A stretch of DNA of 39,271 bases, taken from positions 1 to 39,271 of IMG/VR virus record IMGVR_UViG_3300009091_000008, one strand, 5' to 3'. Below the pieces are notes generated by a model, which saw only the letters and a program-made list of their open reading frames with translations, was not told the origin of the DNA and ran no database searches. This stretch comes from a virus. The first letter of the stretch is position 1, and every line of letters starts with the position of its first letter. This document shows positions 1 through 7,979 of the stretch, in pieces. The translations under genes were made by a program, and so were the position numbers.

Positions 1-37
1 GGAACCGGAGGAACCGGAGGAACCGGAGGAAGTGGAA
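1..37. repeat. Terminal direct repeat, left copy (circular-assembly overlap)
   Basis: These 37 bases are identical to positions 39235-39271. The repeat lies inside a run of 9-base GGAACCGGA units that encode Glu-Pro-Glu tripeptides. The portal frame passes through both copies without a shift. The simplest reading is that the molecule is circular or permuted and was cut here by assembly. Because the repeat unit is 9 bases, the number of units may be wrong by whole units, but the reading frame would be unaffected. Confidence 0.9.
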
Positions 38-2002
38 GGGGAGGGGGAGGAACCGGAACAGGACGGGGAGGGTCCGCCGCCTGAAAAGGTAGCCCGGGCC
101 CCGGTCCCTTTCGCATCCAGCGGCGCTACCCCGGGGGCAGCCGCTGACGTAGACACCCGGGAAGCGGCCTGGACGAAGGCCCGCAGGATGTACCGGGAAC
201 GCTGCGTGGATGACCTGGCCGCCTGGCGCGGCTGGGCCGTCAAGCGGCTGAAGAAAGGCCGCAGGCTCCGGCACTTCGGGACCCGCTACGTGCCGCCCAG
301 AATGCGGGATGCTCTGGAATCCGGGCTGCTGGACTGCAAGGCAGCCGCGGACGTGCAGGCCCTGTTCCACCGGGTGACCGGGGACTATCTGTCCGTGGCC
401 AAGGGGGAACCGAAACCCGGCAAGGTGTTCCTGCGGTTGGAAGCCAAGCTGGAAGACCTGCTGCTGACCTGGCTGGAAGACCTGTTCCCGAAGGTCCTGG
501 ACTGGGCCCTGGCCCAGCTTCCGGCAGACAAGCTGGCCAAGGGTCAGATGCCGGACCTAACCCCAGGGGAAGACGTGGCAGACGGCCTGGCTGCCACCCT
601 GGCCGAAGCGGCCACCCAGGGGGCCAGTCAGGCTGGCATCCAGGTGGGGTTCCGGCTGGATGCCGTGCCCCAGCCTGCCCTGGACTATGCCCAGGCCCGG
701 GCCGGGGAACTGGTGGGCATGAAGCTGGTGGATGGCCAGTGGATTCCGAACCCGAACAGCCGCTGGCAGATTAGCGAAACCCTGCGGGCCCAGGTCCAGG
801 GGCTGACCAGCCGGGCCATTCAGGAAGGCTGGTCACCCCAGCAGTTGAAGGCCCACCTGGAACAGCACTTCGGGTCATGGCGTGCAGAGACAATCGCCCG
901 CACCGAAGTGGGCCTGGCCGCGGGCAAGGGGGCGGCCGAAGCCTACCGGGCCGCGGATATTCAGTGGGTGCAGATTCTGGACGGGACAGGCTGCCTTCCG
1001 GACGGCCACGAAGATGGGGCCCCGAAGGCAGAGGGAACGCCGGGCGTGGTCCAGCCCCAGAACGAAGCGGACGGCCAGGTCTGGACGCTGGACCAGTACC
1101 AGGAACAGGTCCTGGGGCATCCGAATTGTGTCCGGGGCACCGTGCCCTATACACCCGAAACGGCGGATCCGGAGCAGGGCTGGCAGGAACCGGAAGGCTG
1201 GCAGGTGGGCAATGTCCCCGTGATGCCCACCCCGCCGCCCACGCAGCAGCAGGACCCGCTGACCATGCCTGCCCCGCCCCAGCCCGGTGCTGCCATCCCG
1301 GACGCTCCACTGCGGACGTTCGCGGACGGCCAGGAAGCCCGGGCGTTCTACCGGGACACGCTGGGTTCCAAGCTGGTCCAGGCGGGCATCACGGAAAATG
1401 ACCTGGTGGTGTCTGCATCCCAGGTGGGCCGGACGCTGGAAGGTATGAAGGCCCGCGGCGTGCCCATGCCGCAGTACGTGGTGATGGGGTCCAGCGGGGA
1501 AAAGGCGTGGGCCTGGTACAACTGGGAAGACCATAGCCTGCACTTCCACCATAGGTTTGACTGGAAGAACGTCCGGAGCTTGACCGGCCGGTCCCAGGAA
1601 CTGATGCGGGCGGAATTCGCGTCTGGCTTCAAGGCGTCCCAGACCATGGAATCCACAGTGGTCCATGAGATGGCCCACGTGGCACACTTGCAGCCCGCCA
1701 CCACGCTGGCGGAATACAGTGCCCGCCGCTTTGACTGGCCAGCCCAGGCCAGCCCCAGTGCCCCGGAAGCTGAACGGAAGGCCCTGGCGGCCTTGGCAGA
1801 GCGGACCCTGGGCCGGTACGCCACGACGGAACCCGCTGAATTCGTGGCCGAAGCCTGGGCGTTCGTTTATGAAGGCGGTACGCTACCGCCGGAACTGCTG
1901 GAACTGTATCGGGGCATCAAAGGGGCCCCGCCCCTGCCCACCATGCGGCTGCCTGGGTGGGAATCACTGCCCCCCAGGGTGACCGGAGGGACCGCACCAT
2001 GA
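2..2002 (+). CDS. Portal-MuF fusion protein, C-terminal part: MuF head protein with metallopeptidase-like domain
   Basis: This is the continuation of the portal gene that starts at 37805; joined across the 37-base overlap the product is 1143 residues. After an acidic Glu-Pro-Glu linker comes a MuF-type head-morphogenesis domain. Its clearest part is the segment with ETIARTEVG, ILDGTGC and HPNCVRG at about 860-1150. A proline-rich linker follows, then a last domain of roughly 230 residues with HEMAH at 1664-1678 (fused residues 1032-1036) and a downstream TEPAEFVAEAW segment that could supply a third, glutamate, zinc ligand. MuF proteins act in head assembly and can enter the capsid; some carry C-terminal enzyme or toxin domains. 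Whether this domain trims the head, acts on the host or is inactive is not known. It ends in an ATGA overlap with the next gene. Confidence 0.87.
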   Translation, partial: EPEEPEEPEEVEGEGEEPEQDGEGPPPEKVARAPVPFASSGATPGAAADVDTREAAWTKARRMYRERCVDDLAAWRGWAVKRLKKGRRLRHFGTRYVPPRMRDALESGLLDCKAAADVQALFHRVTGDYLSVAKGEPKPGKVFLRLEAKLEDLLLTWLEDLFPKVLDWALAQLPADKLAKGQMPDLTPGEDVADGLAATLAEAATQGASQAGIQVGFRLDAVPQPALDYAQARAGELVGMKLVDGQWIPNPNSRWQISETLRAQVQGLTSRAIQEGWSPQQLKAHLEQHFGSWRAETIARTEVGLAAGKGAAEAYRAADIQWVQILDGTGCLPDGHEDGAPKAEGTPGVVQPQNEADGQVWTLDQYQEQVLGHPNCVRGTVPYTPETADPEQGWQEPEGWQVGNVPVMPTPPPTQQQDPLTMPAPPQPGAAIPDAPLRTFADGQEARAFYRDTLGSKLVQAGITENDLVVSASQVGRTLEGMKARGVPMPQYVVMGSSGEKAWAWYNWEDHSLHFHHRFDWKNVRSLTGRSQELMRAEFASGFKASQTMESTVVHEMAHVAHLQPATTLAEYSARRFDWPAQASPSAPEAERKALAALAERTLGRYATTEPAEFVAEAWAFVYEGGTLPPELLELYRGIKGAPPLPTMRLPGWESLPPRVTGGTAP

Positions 2003-2208
2003 CCACCCCAGTGTCACAGTGCCTGTTCTGCAAACACCTGGGGCTTCCAGGGAAGAACGGGCCATCCTGTGCGGCCTTCCCAGATGGCATCCCCAGCCCT
2101 GTGGCCTTCAGCCAGGTGGACCACCGGCAGCCCGTGGACGGGGACCATGGCATCCAGTACGAACCGGCGGATCCAGCCCGGGATTTTTGGGCCCTGTTCG
2201 CGGACTAG
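1999..2208 (+). CDS. Small zinc-finger-like phage protein
   Basis: The product has 69 residues and starts at the ATG that overlaps the stop codon of the portal-MuF gene, so translation is probably coupled. It opens with QCLFCKH, followed by a third Cys, an AFPDGIP segment, a lone His and a GDHGIQY segment. Cys and His in this pattern suggest a small zinc-binding protein. Small proteins of this look often follow MuF genes in phages, but their role is not established. The position suggests a head-assembly accessory role, which is inference. Confidence 0.72.
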   Translation: MTTPVSQCLFCKHLGLPGKNGPSCAAFPDGIPSPVAFSQVDHRQPVDGDHGIQYEPADPARDFWALFAD

Positions 2209-2222
2209 CGGAGGGATGACCG

Positions 2223-2642
2223 ATGGCAAAGAGTAGATTCAACGTCCTGTCCGGCGGGGCCCTGACCGGGCCCGGGTCCAGCCCTGCCTTTCCCGTGGTA
2301 CAGGGCAGCACGGTGGAAGTGGGAATCAGCACGGGGACCGTGACCGGCACCGCGGTGGCCATGAACATCTGGGCGGAATTCAGCCCGGACAACGGGACCA
2401 CCTGGTATCCCAAAGCCTATGACCAGGCCCTGACTGGCACCCCCACAGCGGCCCTGGACCTGACGGCCACCAGCGGGAAAACGAACATCAACGGAGCGTC
2501 CGCCTGGACGGAAGCCAGCGACAACGTGAAGGTGTCCGCCCTGTACCGGGACTGGCCCGCGGACCTGATGCGCCTGACCTGGGCCATGACCGGCACCACC
2601 CCGTCCGTCCCTGTCACGGCGGACGTGGCCACAGTGGGCTAG
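2223..2642 (+). CDS. Hypothetical beta-rich head-region protein
   Basis: The product has 139 residues and a good ribosome site (GGAGGGATGACCG) before the ATG. It is rich in Thr, Val, Ala and Gly with alternating hydrophobic stretches and a WAEFSPDNGTTWYPK segment, all typical of a beta-sandwich virion protein. It has no cysteines, signal peptide or membrane segment. It sits between the MuF gene and the decoration paralogs and ends five bases before the next ATG, so it is probably a virion surface or head-completion protein. I do not recognise the family. Confidence 0.6.
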   Translation: MAKSRFNVLSGGALTGPGSSPAFPVVQGSTVEVGISTGTVTGTAVAMNIWAEFSPDNGTTWYPKAYDQALTGTPTAALDLTATSGKTNINGASAWTEASDNVKVSALYRDWPADLMRLTWAMTGTTPSVPVTADVATVG

Positions 2643-2646
2643 GGCT

Positions 2647-3513
2647 ATGTCACGCATCCTGATTCCCGTGAGGATTCCTGACCGGGCGACGGGCGCCGAT
2701 GGCGGCGGCACGCAGGTGGCCGGGGACGCCACCTATGGGCACGTGGTCCAGAATGACTGGCGGACCGTGCTGGTGGCCACGAACACGGACGCCGGGGCTT
2801 CGCATACCGTGTCATTCGACGTGCCCAGCGTTCTGGGCGACACGGAAGACGGCCTGAACGTCCAGGCCCCGGACCGGGTGGTGACGCTGACCGCCCTTCA
2901 GCGGAAAATCATGGGCCCTTTCCCGGCCCAGTGGGACCAGGAACAGGAACACCTGGCGAATGCCAACCTGGACACCTGGACCACCGGCACGGACCTGGCG
3001 TCCTGGAACGAAAGCATTACCGCTGGGACCGTTGCCAGGGAACAGGCCAAGGTGGCCAGCCCGGGCGGGTCCGCAGCGAAGATCACCCGGACCGTGGCGT
3101 CCGGTTCCCTGGCCATCGTCCAGAACACCATCCACCTGCTGGATTCCACGAAGTACCGCCTGCGGATGGCGTGGGCCGCGGACCAGGACGGTCTGGGCCT
3201 GGTCTGTGGAATCAAAGTCTTCAACCAGGCACAGACGAACCGCCTGCAACCGGACGGGTCCTGGGCGGCCGGGGACGCCTATGCTGGGAAGTGGACCCCG
3301 CGGGTGGACTACCAGGAAGTGGAACTGCCCATTACAACGCCTGTCACCACGGGGGCGGACCTTTACACCCTGGAACTGTGGCACGTGACGCCCGGCCCCC
3401 TGGCGGCCATTTACGTGGACAACGTGTCCCTGGCCAGGTGGGACGGACTGCGCGGGGTGGTCTTCACGGTGGACAGTGCCCTGCTGAACCTGCAAGCCTT
3501 CCGGATGGGATAG
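2647..3513 (+). CDS. Head-decoration-like paralog A with inserted CBM-like jelly-roll domain
   Basis: The product has 288 residues. The first ~100 match the three downstream paralogs: IPVRIPDRA, GDATYGHVVQND, then GPFP near residue 93. A domain of roughly 165 residues is inserted after GPFP. It begins NLDTWTTGTDLASWNES and ends IYVDNVSLARWDG, the usual opening and closing pattern of CBM4/9-like jelly rolls. The host domain then resumes with its last strand (VDSALLNLQAFRMG). A short domain of this style is common beside phage capsid genes and is thought to bind the capsid surface. The insert would then be displayed outward and might bind glycans; that is inference. Confidence 0.72.
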   Translation: MSRILIPVRIPDRATGADGGGTQVAGDATYGHVVQNDWRTVLVATNTDAGASHTVSFDVPSVLGDTEDGLNVQAPDRVVTLTALQRKIMGPFPAQWDQEQEHLANANLDTWTTGTDLASWNESITAGTVAREQAKVASPGGSAAKITRTVASGSLAIVQNTIHLLDSTKYRLRMAWAADQDGLGLVCGIKVFNQAQTNRLQPDGSWAAGDAYAGKWTPRVDYQEVELPITTPVTTGADLYTLELWHVTPGPLAAIYVDNVSLARWDGLRGVVFTVDSALLNLQAFRMG

Positions 3514-3523
3514 GGGGTGGACT

Positions 3524-3883
3524 GTGGCGCGCACTGCCGTGCCGGTACAGGTGACAGCCAGAACGGGCGTGCTGTTCGCTGCGTCCGGATCCGAAGTGGC
3601 CGGGGACATTGTGAACGGCCACGAATTCGTGAATGACGGCGCCACCTATCTGTATGCCAGGAACGTGGACGTGGTGAACCCAGCCAGCATTACCGTACTG
3701 GTGGGCCGGACCGTGGATGGCCAGACCGTGGCGTCAAAGGTCCTATCCGTCACCACGAACGGCCAGAGGCTTTTCGGGCCCTGGCCCGTGGACGTTTACA
3801 ACCAGCCTACGGCCCCCACGAAGGTCTATTTTGACGTGGGGGACGTGGACCTGCGGCTGTCCATCTGGAAGCTGGGGGGTTAG
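3524..3883 (+). CDS. Head-decoration-like paralog B (single domain)
   Basis: The product has 119 residues with a GTG start at 3524, preceded by GGGGGTGG. It is the plain form of the family: an N-terminal PVQVTARTGV strand, GDIVNGHEFVNDG, a TVDGQ turn, GPWPVDVYNQP and a closing DVDLRLSIWKL strand. The length equals paralogs A and C minus their inserts, which defines the insertion point clearly. It is probably a capsid-surface protein. The final TAG is separated from the ATG of paralog C by only CCC, so ribosomes may re-initiate. Confidence 0.7.
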   Translation: MARTAVPVQVTARTGVLFAASGSEVAGDIVNGHEFVNDGATYLYARNVDVVNPASITVLVGRTVDGQTVASKVLSVTTNGQRLFGPWPVDVYNQPTAPTKVYFDVGDVDLRLSIWKLGG

Positions 3884-3886
3884 CCC

Positions 3887-4762
3887 ATGCGGTACGAAGT
3901 CCCGGTGACCAGGCTTTCCCGGGCCACGGTGAACGTCGGTGGGACCGGCGGGGCCACGGTCGGGGACGTGACCTATGGCCACGTGGTGCGGAATGACGGC
4001 CGGACCCTGCTGCACGTGCTGAATACGTCCGGGTCGTCCAGGATTGTGACCGTCCGCTACCCCAACCTGGTGGACGGCAACCAGCCCACGGCCAAGCAAC
4101 TGACCATCCCCGGCGGCACGGACGTGCAGTGTCTGGTGGGGCCCTTCCCGGACAGCTACAGCGAAGACCGACACGGGTTCCAGGTCCTGCCAAACCCCGG
4201 CTTTGAAACCTGGGCCAGCGGCACGGACCCGTCCCAGTGGCTGGAAGTCCTGACGGGCGGGGTGGTGGAACGGGTCACCCAGGGGGACCTGCTGCGGGAG
4301 GGGTCCGGATCCTGCTGCCGCCTGCGGCGGACTGGGGCCGGGGACCTGTACGTTTACACGGACCCCGCGGTGCGGTTCCACCTTCCGGAGTCTTCCCGCT
4401 GCGTGGTGGAAGGCTGGGCCCGCCGGGAGGGGAACACGGCATCCACGCTGGGCGTCCAGATGGTGGAAGCCCTGGCTGCCCCGGACGTGTACCTGGCCGC
4501 GGATGGGGTCACCTGGTCCACCACCCCGCAGGACGTGGTGGCCGTCGCCCTGTCCGAACAGTGGCAGTTTTTCCGGGTTCCCTTCACGGCCCGCAGCGTC
4601 CTGGGCACCCAGTACGGCCTTCAACTGACGGAGCGGACCGCAAACGTGGGGGCGCGGGCACTGGTGGATGACTGGCGGGTGGGCCTGCTGGACCCGCCCA
4701 CGGGGTTCCAGGTGGACGTATCGGGATCGGGCCTGTACCTGCGCGCCTATCGGCTGGCGTAG
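3887..4762 (+). CDS. Head-decoration-like paralog C with inserted CBM-like jelly-roll domain
   Basis: The product has 291 residues. The N-terminal ~90 match paralog B (VPVTRLSRATV, GDVTYGHVVRNDGRTLLHV, LVDG, GPFPDSY). An insert beginning VLPNPGFETWASGTDPSQW and ending ALVDDWRVGLLD has the CBM4/9-like pattern. The last strand (VDVSGSGLYLRAYRLA) then completes the original domain. The insertion site is the same as in paralog A, but the two inserts are only distantly alike, so they diverged long ago or were acquired separately. The likely role is a capsid decoration that displays a ligand-binding domain. Confidence 0.72.
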   Translation: MRYEVPVTRLSRATVNVGGTGGATVGDVTYGHVVRNDGRTLLHVLNTSGSSRIVTVRYPNLVDGNQPTAKQLTIPGGTDVQCLVGPFPDSYSEDRHGFQVLPNPGFETWASGTDPSQWLEVLTGGVVERVTQGDLLREGSGSCCRLRRTGAGDLYVYTDPAVRFHLPESSRCVVEGWARREGNTASTLGVQMVEALAAPDVYLAADGVTWSTTPQDVVAVALSEQWQFFRVPFTARSVLGTQYGLQLTERTANVGARALVDDWRVGLLDPPTGFQVDVSGSGLYLRAYRLA

Positions 4763-4773
4763 AGGGGGGAGCC

Positions 4774-5178
4774 ATGGCAAGGGTGGACATTCCGGTCACG
4801 AACCTGGTGCAAGCGGGCGTCCTACAGATAGGGCCGGGCACTACGGAAGTCACGGGGAACAATGCCCAGGGGCACCGTTTCAAGAATGACGGCCGGGTTT
4901 TCCTGCACGTCCGGAACCTGAACGCGGGTTCCGCCCACGGCATTCAACTGGTGGCGGGCGATGGGCTGAAGCCGGACGGCCTGGCCCCGGCGGACTACAC
5001 CCTGTCCATTCCGCCCCTGAACGAACGCCTATGGGGCCCGTTCCCTCCGCAGCTTTACAACCAGGTCCAGAATGCTGAACCGGAATACTGCTGGGTGGGC
5101 GCCAGCGGGGACGTTCAGCTACGCTTCCGCGCCTTCCGTATTCCGGAGGGTGACCCCTTGCAGGGCGGGGAATACTAG
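4774..5178 (+). CDS. Head-decoration-like paralog D (single domain)
   Basis: The product has 134 residues. A ribosome site (GAGGGGGGAGCC) precedes the ATG at 4774. It shares the family landmarks: IPVTNLVQAGV, QGHRFKNDGRVFLHVRN, GPFPPQLYNQV and a terminal VQLRFRAFRI strand, followed by a short extra tail (PEGDPLQGGEY). It carries no insert. Four paralogs in a row point to local duplication. Having plain and inserted forms side by side would let the capsid carry a mixture of decorations. The paralogy is visible in the sequence; the structural role is inferred. Confidence 0.68.
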   Translation: MARVDIPVTNLVQAGVLQIGPGTTEVTGNNAQGHRFKNDGRVFLHVRNLNAGSAHGIQLVAGDGLKPDGLAPADYTLSIPPLNERLWGPFPPQLYNQVQNAEPEYCWVGASGDVQLRFRAFRIPEGDPLQGGEY

Positions 5179-5179
5179 G

Positions 5180-5201
5180 GTGCCAGTGGTGCTACACTGG
5201 A
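5180..5201 (+). promoter_or_regulatory. Possible degenerate operator/-10 element upstream of the protease-capsid genes
   Basis: Between paralog D and the protease gene lies GTGCCAGTGGTGCTACACT, which resembles the early promoter core (GTGTCAC...GTGCTACATT) with one base missing. No -35 box is visible at the right distance. CCAGTG and CACTGG also form a 6-base inverted repeat with a 6-base loop. It could be a decayed promoter, an operator alone, or chance. Confidence 0.3.
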
Positions 5202-5237
5202 CCCCCACAGGTGGTAGGACCACGGGGGCATAGGCGG

Positions 5238-6422
5238 ATGGCCAAAAACACGCAGTTTTTCCTGCCTCTGTCAAAGGTGACGGAAGCCGCTGACGGCACT
5301 GTCTACGTGGAGTCTGTGGCCACGGCGGAAGTGCTGGACGTGCAGGGGGAAGTGGTCCTGCACGAAGCGGCAAAGGCCGCATTCCAGGAATGGACGGACT
5401 ATTTTTCCCAGGTGACTGGCGGGAAGTCCCTGGGCAACATCCGGGAAATGCACCAGCCCTGGGCGGCCGGGAAGGCTGTGGCCTGGTGGTCCGATGATGA
5501 CGCAAAGACCACGCACCTGGCCCTGAAGGTGGTGGACCCGGACGCCTGCCAAAAAGTCCGGGAAGGGGTTTACACGGGGCTGTCCATCCAGGGTGGGGAC
5601 GTGGAACGGTCCACCATCACTCTGGACGGGAAGCGGGTCCCGGCAGTCACCCACGTGCGGCTGAATGAAGTGTCCCTGGTAGATAAACCGGCCTGTCCAG
5701 CGGCCACGTTCCAGGTGGTCAAGCGGGCGGCCCCGGAGGATGCAACCATGCCGGAAGACGTGACCAAGGGGGCCGCGGAAGCGGCGGCCCAGGCCGGGGA
5801 CGCCATGAAGGCCATGCTGGCCACGCTGGCCGCGGCCTGCGGTATCGAAGGGGACCCGGACACGCTGGCCCTTCAGGACGTGCTGGACGCCGTGAAGGCC
5901 ATGCGCTACGGGAAGGCGGGCCTGGAAGCCGCGGCGGCCATGGGCAAGGCGGACGGCGTGCAGCCGGAACCGGAAGCGGATCCGGCGCCCGAACCCGAAG
6001 GGGAACCGGACCAGCCGGACGGCCAGGTGCCCGCGGAGGATTCGCCCGCGCCCGAACCTGTGGCGGAAGACTTGACGCTGGCGGACGTGCTGGCGGAACT
6101 GCGGAAGGTGGGGGAGACGGTCCAGGGCCTGGTGGGCACGCTGGCAAAGGTGGAACAGGGCGGGCTGTCCAAGTCCGCCGCCACGGACCAGTCCGAAGTG
6201 CTGAAGGCTGTGCAGGACCTGGCGTCCATGGTGCGTGACCTTCCGGCCCCCCCGCCCGGGCGGCCGGTGGGAAAGAACCTGGACGCCGGGAGTGGGAAGG
6301 CGGGGAATGACCCGGAAACGCTGCGGAAAGCGGTGGAAGCCCTGGAAGCGGCGGGGGTGATCCCCATGCAGATGCAGCAGGCTGTCAGGCTGAACCTGGC
6401 GGCCCAGCACGTGGGCGGTTAG
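5238..6422 (+). CDS. XkdF-like prohead protease fused to scaffold-like tail
   Basis: ATG 5238 (after TAGGCGG) is preferred over a GTG at 5211, giving 394 residues. Residues 1 to ~175 resemble XkdF-type prohead proteases: EVLDVQGEVVLHEAAKAAFQEW, a REMHQP histidine, a GVYTGLSIQG serine segment and VSLVDKPACPAATF. His and Ser are the expected catalytic residues. The rest is Ala/Glu/Pro-rich, has a long acidic stretch (about 260-290) and ends in predicted helices, like a built-in scaffold. The protease normally cleaves scaffold and capsid protein during head maturation. It lies directly before the capsid gene, as usual. Confidence 0.82.
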   Translation: MAKNTQFFLPLSKVTEAADGTVYVESVATAEVLDVQGEVVLHEAAKAAFQEWTDYFSQVTGGKSLGNIREMHQPWAAGKAVAWWSDDDAKTTHLALKVVDPDACQKVREGVYTGLSIQGGDVERSTITLDGKRVPAVTHVRLNEVSLVDKPACPAATFQVVKRAAPEDATMPEDVTKGAAEAAAQAGDAMKAMLATLAAACGIEGDPDTLALQDVLDAVKAMRYGKAGLEAAAAMGKADGVQPEPEADPAPEPEGEPDQPDGQVPAEDSPAPEPVAEDLTLADVLAELRKVGETVQGLVGTLAKVEQGGLSKSAATDQSEVLKAVQDLASMVRDLPAPPPGRPVGKNLDAGSGKAGNDPETLRKAVEALEAAGVIPMQMQQAVRLNLAAQHVGG

Positions 6423-6442
6423 CCCGCGGAGGAAGTCAAGCC

Positions 6443-7930
6443 ATGCTGACAATTCAGGAAGTTACGGCCCAGTCCCTGGCCGAAGCGGCCAAGGTGGTGG
6501 GCAATGGGGACCTTTCGAAGTCCATCACCACGGCCACCGGCCTGACCGGGGTGCGGCTGGATGCGGCCGCAAAGCAACTGGTTCCCCTTATGTCCCCGTT
6601 CCGGCAGTCCATCCCCAGGATGGTGAAGGATGGGGCGACTGCCAGTCAGTGGAAGGCCATCACCGGGCTGTCCCACCCGAAGCTGTCCGTAGCGGAGGAA
6701 GCGGCGGGGGCCCTGTTCACCACCACGGTGGCTTCGAAGTCCGCCAGCTACAAGTCCATGGCCCTTCGCGGGAAGGTGACCAGGGAAGCGGTGGCAGCGT
6801 CCCAGGGCTTTGACCCCGCGCTGCGGAAGGAAACGGCCAACACGCTGCTGCTGGCCATGAAGCTGGAAGAAATCTACATCCTGGGCGGGAACGTGACGGC
6901 GACCGGGAACCCGGCCGCGCCCACGCTGACCCTGGCCACGACGGCGGGCAGCCTGGCCCCGTCCACCACCACGTATTACGGCCGGATCGTCGGCCTGACC
7001 GCACTTGCCGCCAACCGGGTGACCATCAATCGCCCGGATGACGTGAACGCGAATTCAGAATCCATGTTTGACGGCGCCGTGGTGGCGGCCTTTGCGTCCA
7101 CGGACGGCCTGACCATGGAAGGCGCGGAAGGAAACAGCGGTGCCCAGACCGGCACCAGCAAGGCCCTGAAGGTGACCTGGACCCCGCTTGCGGGGTGCGT
7201 GGCTTACGCTGTTTTTATCGGCACCAGTGCTGGTGCGGCCAACCTGTGGTGTCAGGGGATCTTCACCCAGACGCAGGTATGCTTCAAGACTCTCCAGACT
7301 TCCACCACCATCAAAGCGGACAGTGCCAGCATTCCGGCCGCGGACGACACGGCGGATGCCCTGTCCTATGACGGCATCATCCCCAGCCTTCAGGCCGCCG
7401 GGTCCGGCGCGTACCTGCGGAACCTGAATGCCAAGCTGTCCCAGGCGGGTGGTGAAGTGGCCGAAGTCCAGGAAGCCCTGGCCGTCCTGTGGGACACCAT
7501 GAAGCTGGGCAAAATCCGGATTCTGGTGGCTGGCCAGGAACAGCGGACCATTACGAAGCTGGGCATTCTGACCGGAGGCGGGCCCACAATCAACGTGAAC
7601 CCCGGCGACGTGAACGGCCGGGCCAGTATCGTGCAGGGCTACCACGTGGGCTACATCCTGAACGCCAGCACGGGCGACGTTTGCCCCGTGGAAACCATGC
7701 CCTGGCTGCCCGGCGGGTCCATCCTGCTGCTGCCCATGGAAATCCCGTACCCTGACGCCAACCAGGGAAGCCCCTTTGATATGGCCATGGGCTTTGACTG
7801 GGAGCGGTGGGACTACGGCACCACGTCCAGCACGGGCCCCGTGTATGAATTCGAAGTCAGGTGCTACGGCGCCCTGCGGGCCATCTTCACGGGTGGATGC
7901 GGGTACATCCACAACATCCACAAGAGCTAA
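6443..7930 (+). CDS. Major capsid protein (HK97-fold type) with Ig/FN3-like insertion
   Basis: The product has 495 residues and is preceded by GCGGAGGAAGTCAAGCC. The order of genes (terminase, portal, protease, this) and the sequence style (SPFRQSIPRM, GALFTTTVASKSASYKSMALRGKVTREA, then a C-terminal WLPGGSILLLPMEIPYP and WDYGTTSSTGPVYEFEV) identify the major head protein. It is longer than a typical ~300-350-residue HK97 capsid protein because of a segment at about 155-285. That segment starts with APTLTLATTAGSLAPSTTTYY and ends near WTPLAGCVAYAVFIGTS, and it looks like an inserted Ig/FN3-type sandwich that would project from the shell. Confidence 0.85.
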   Translation: MLTIQEVTAQSLAEAAKVVGNGDLSKSITTATGLTGVRLDAAAKQLVPLMSPFRQSIPRMVKDGATASQWKAITGLSHPKLSVAEEAAGALFTTTVASKSASYKSMALRGKVTREAVAASQGFDPALRKETANTLLLAMKLEEIYILGGNVTATGNPAAPTLTLATTAGSLAPSTTTYYGRIVGLTALAANRVTINRPDDVNANSESMFDGAVVAAFASTDGLTMEGAEGNSGAQTGTSKALKVTWTPLAGCVAYAVFIGTSAGAANLWCQGIFTQTQVCFKTLQTSTTIKADSASIPAADDTADALSYDGIIPSLQAAGSGAYLRNLNAKLSQAGGEVAEVQEALAVLWDTMKLGKIRILVAGQEQRTITKLGILTGGGPTINVNPGDVNGRASIVQGYHVGYILNASTGDVCPVETMPWLPGGSILLLPMEIPYPDANQGSPFDMAMGFDWERWDYGTTSSTGPVYEFEVRCYGALRAIFTGGCGYIHNIHKS

Positions 7931-7937
7931 CCCAACC

Positions 7938-7964
7938 GGGGCCCGGGGACAGCCCCCGGGCCCC
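7938..7964 (+). terminator. GC hairpin after the capsid gene (partial terminator)
   Basis: A perfect 11-base stem (GGGGCCCGGGG at 7938-7948 with its complement at 7954-7964) encloses a 5-base loop and is followed by only three Ts. Without a long U-tract it probably attenuates rather than stops transcription, leaving capsid mRNA more abundant than the connector and tail message. It could also stabilise the 3' end of the capsid transcript. Confidence 0.6.
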
Positions 7965-7979
7965 TTTCCAGGGGGACGC

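Noticed and set aside
1-37. Packaging end (cos or fixed terminal repeat)
   Set aside because: The repeat lies in the middle of a coding frame and inside a low-complexity run, so an assembly overlap explains it better than a biological terminus.
875-1687. Long open frames on the minus strand opposite real genes
   Set aside because: In GC-rich DNA such frames are common shadows. They lack ribosome sites and sensible composition, and they cover clear plus-strand genes throughout the window.
2010-2016. GTGTCAC core inside the small zinc-finger gene
   Set aside because: It has no -35 or -10 box around it and falls in coding sequence, so it is probably chance; the same holds for the GTGACAC near 17893.
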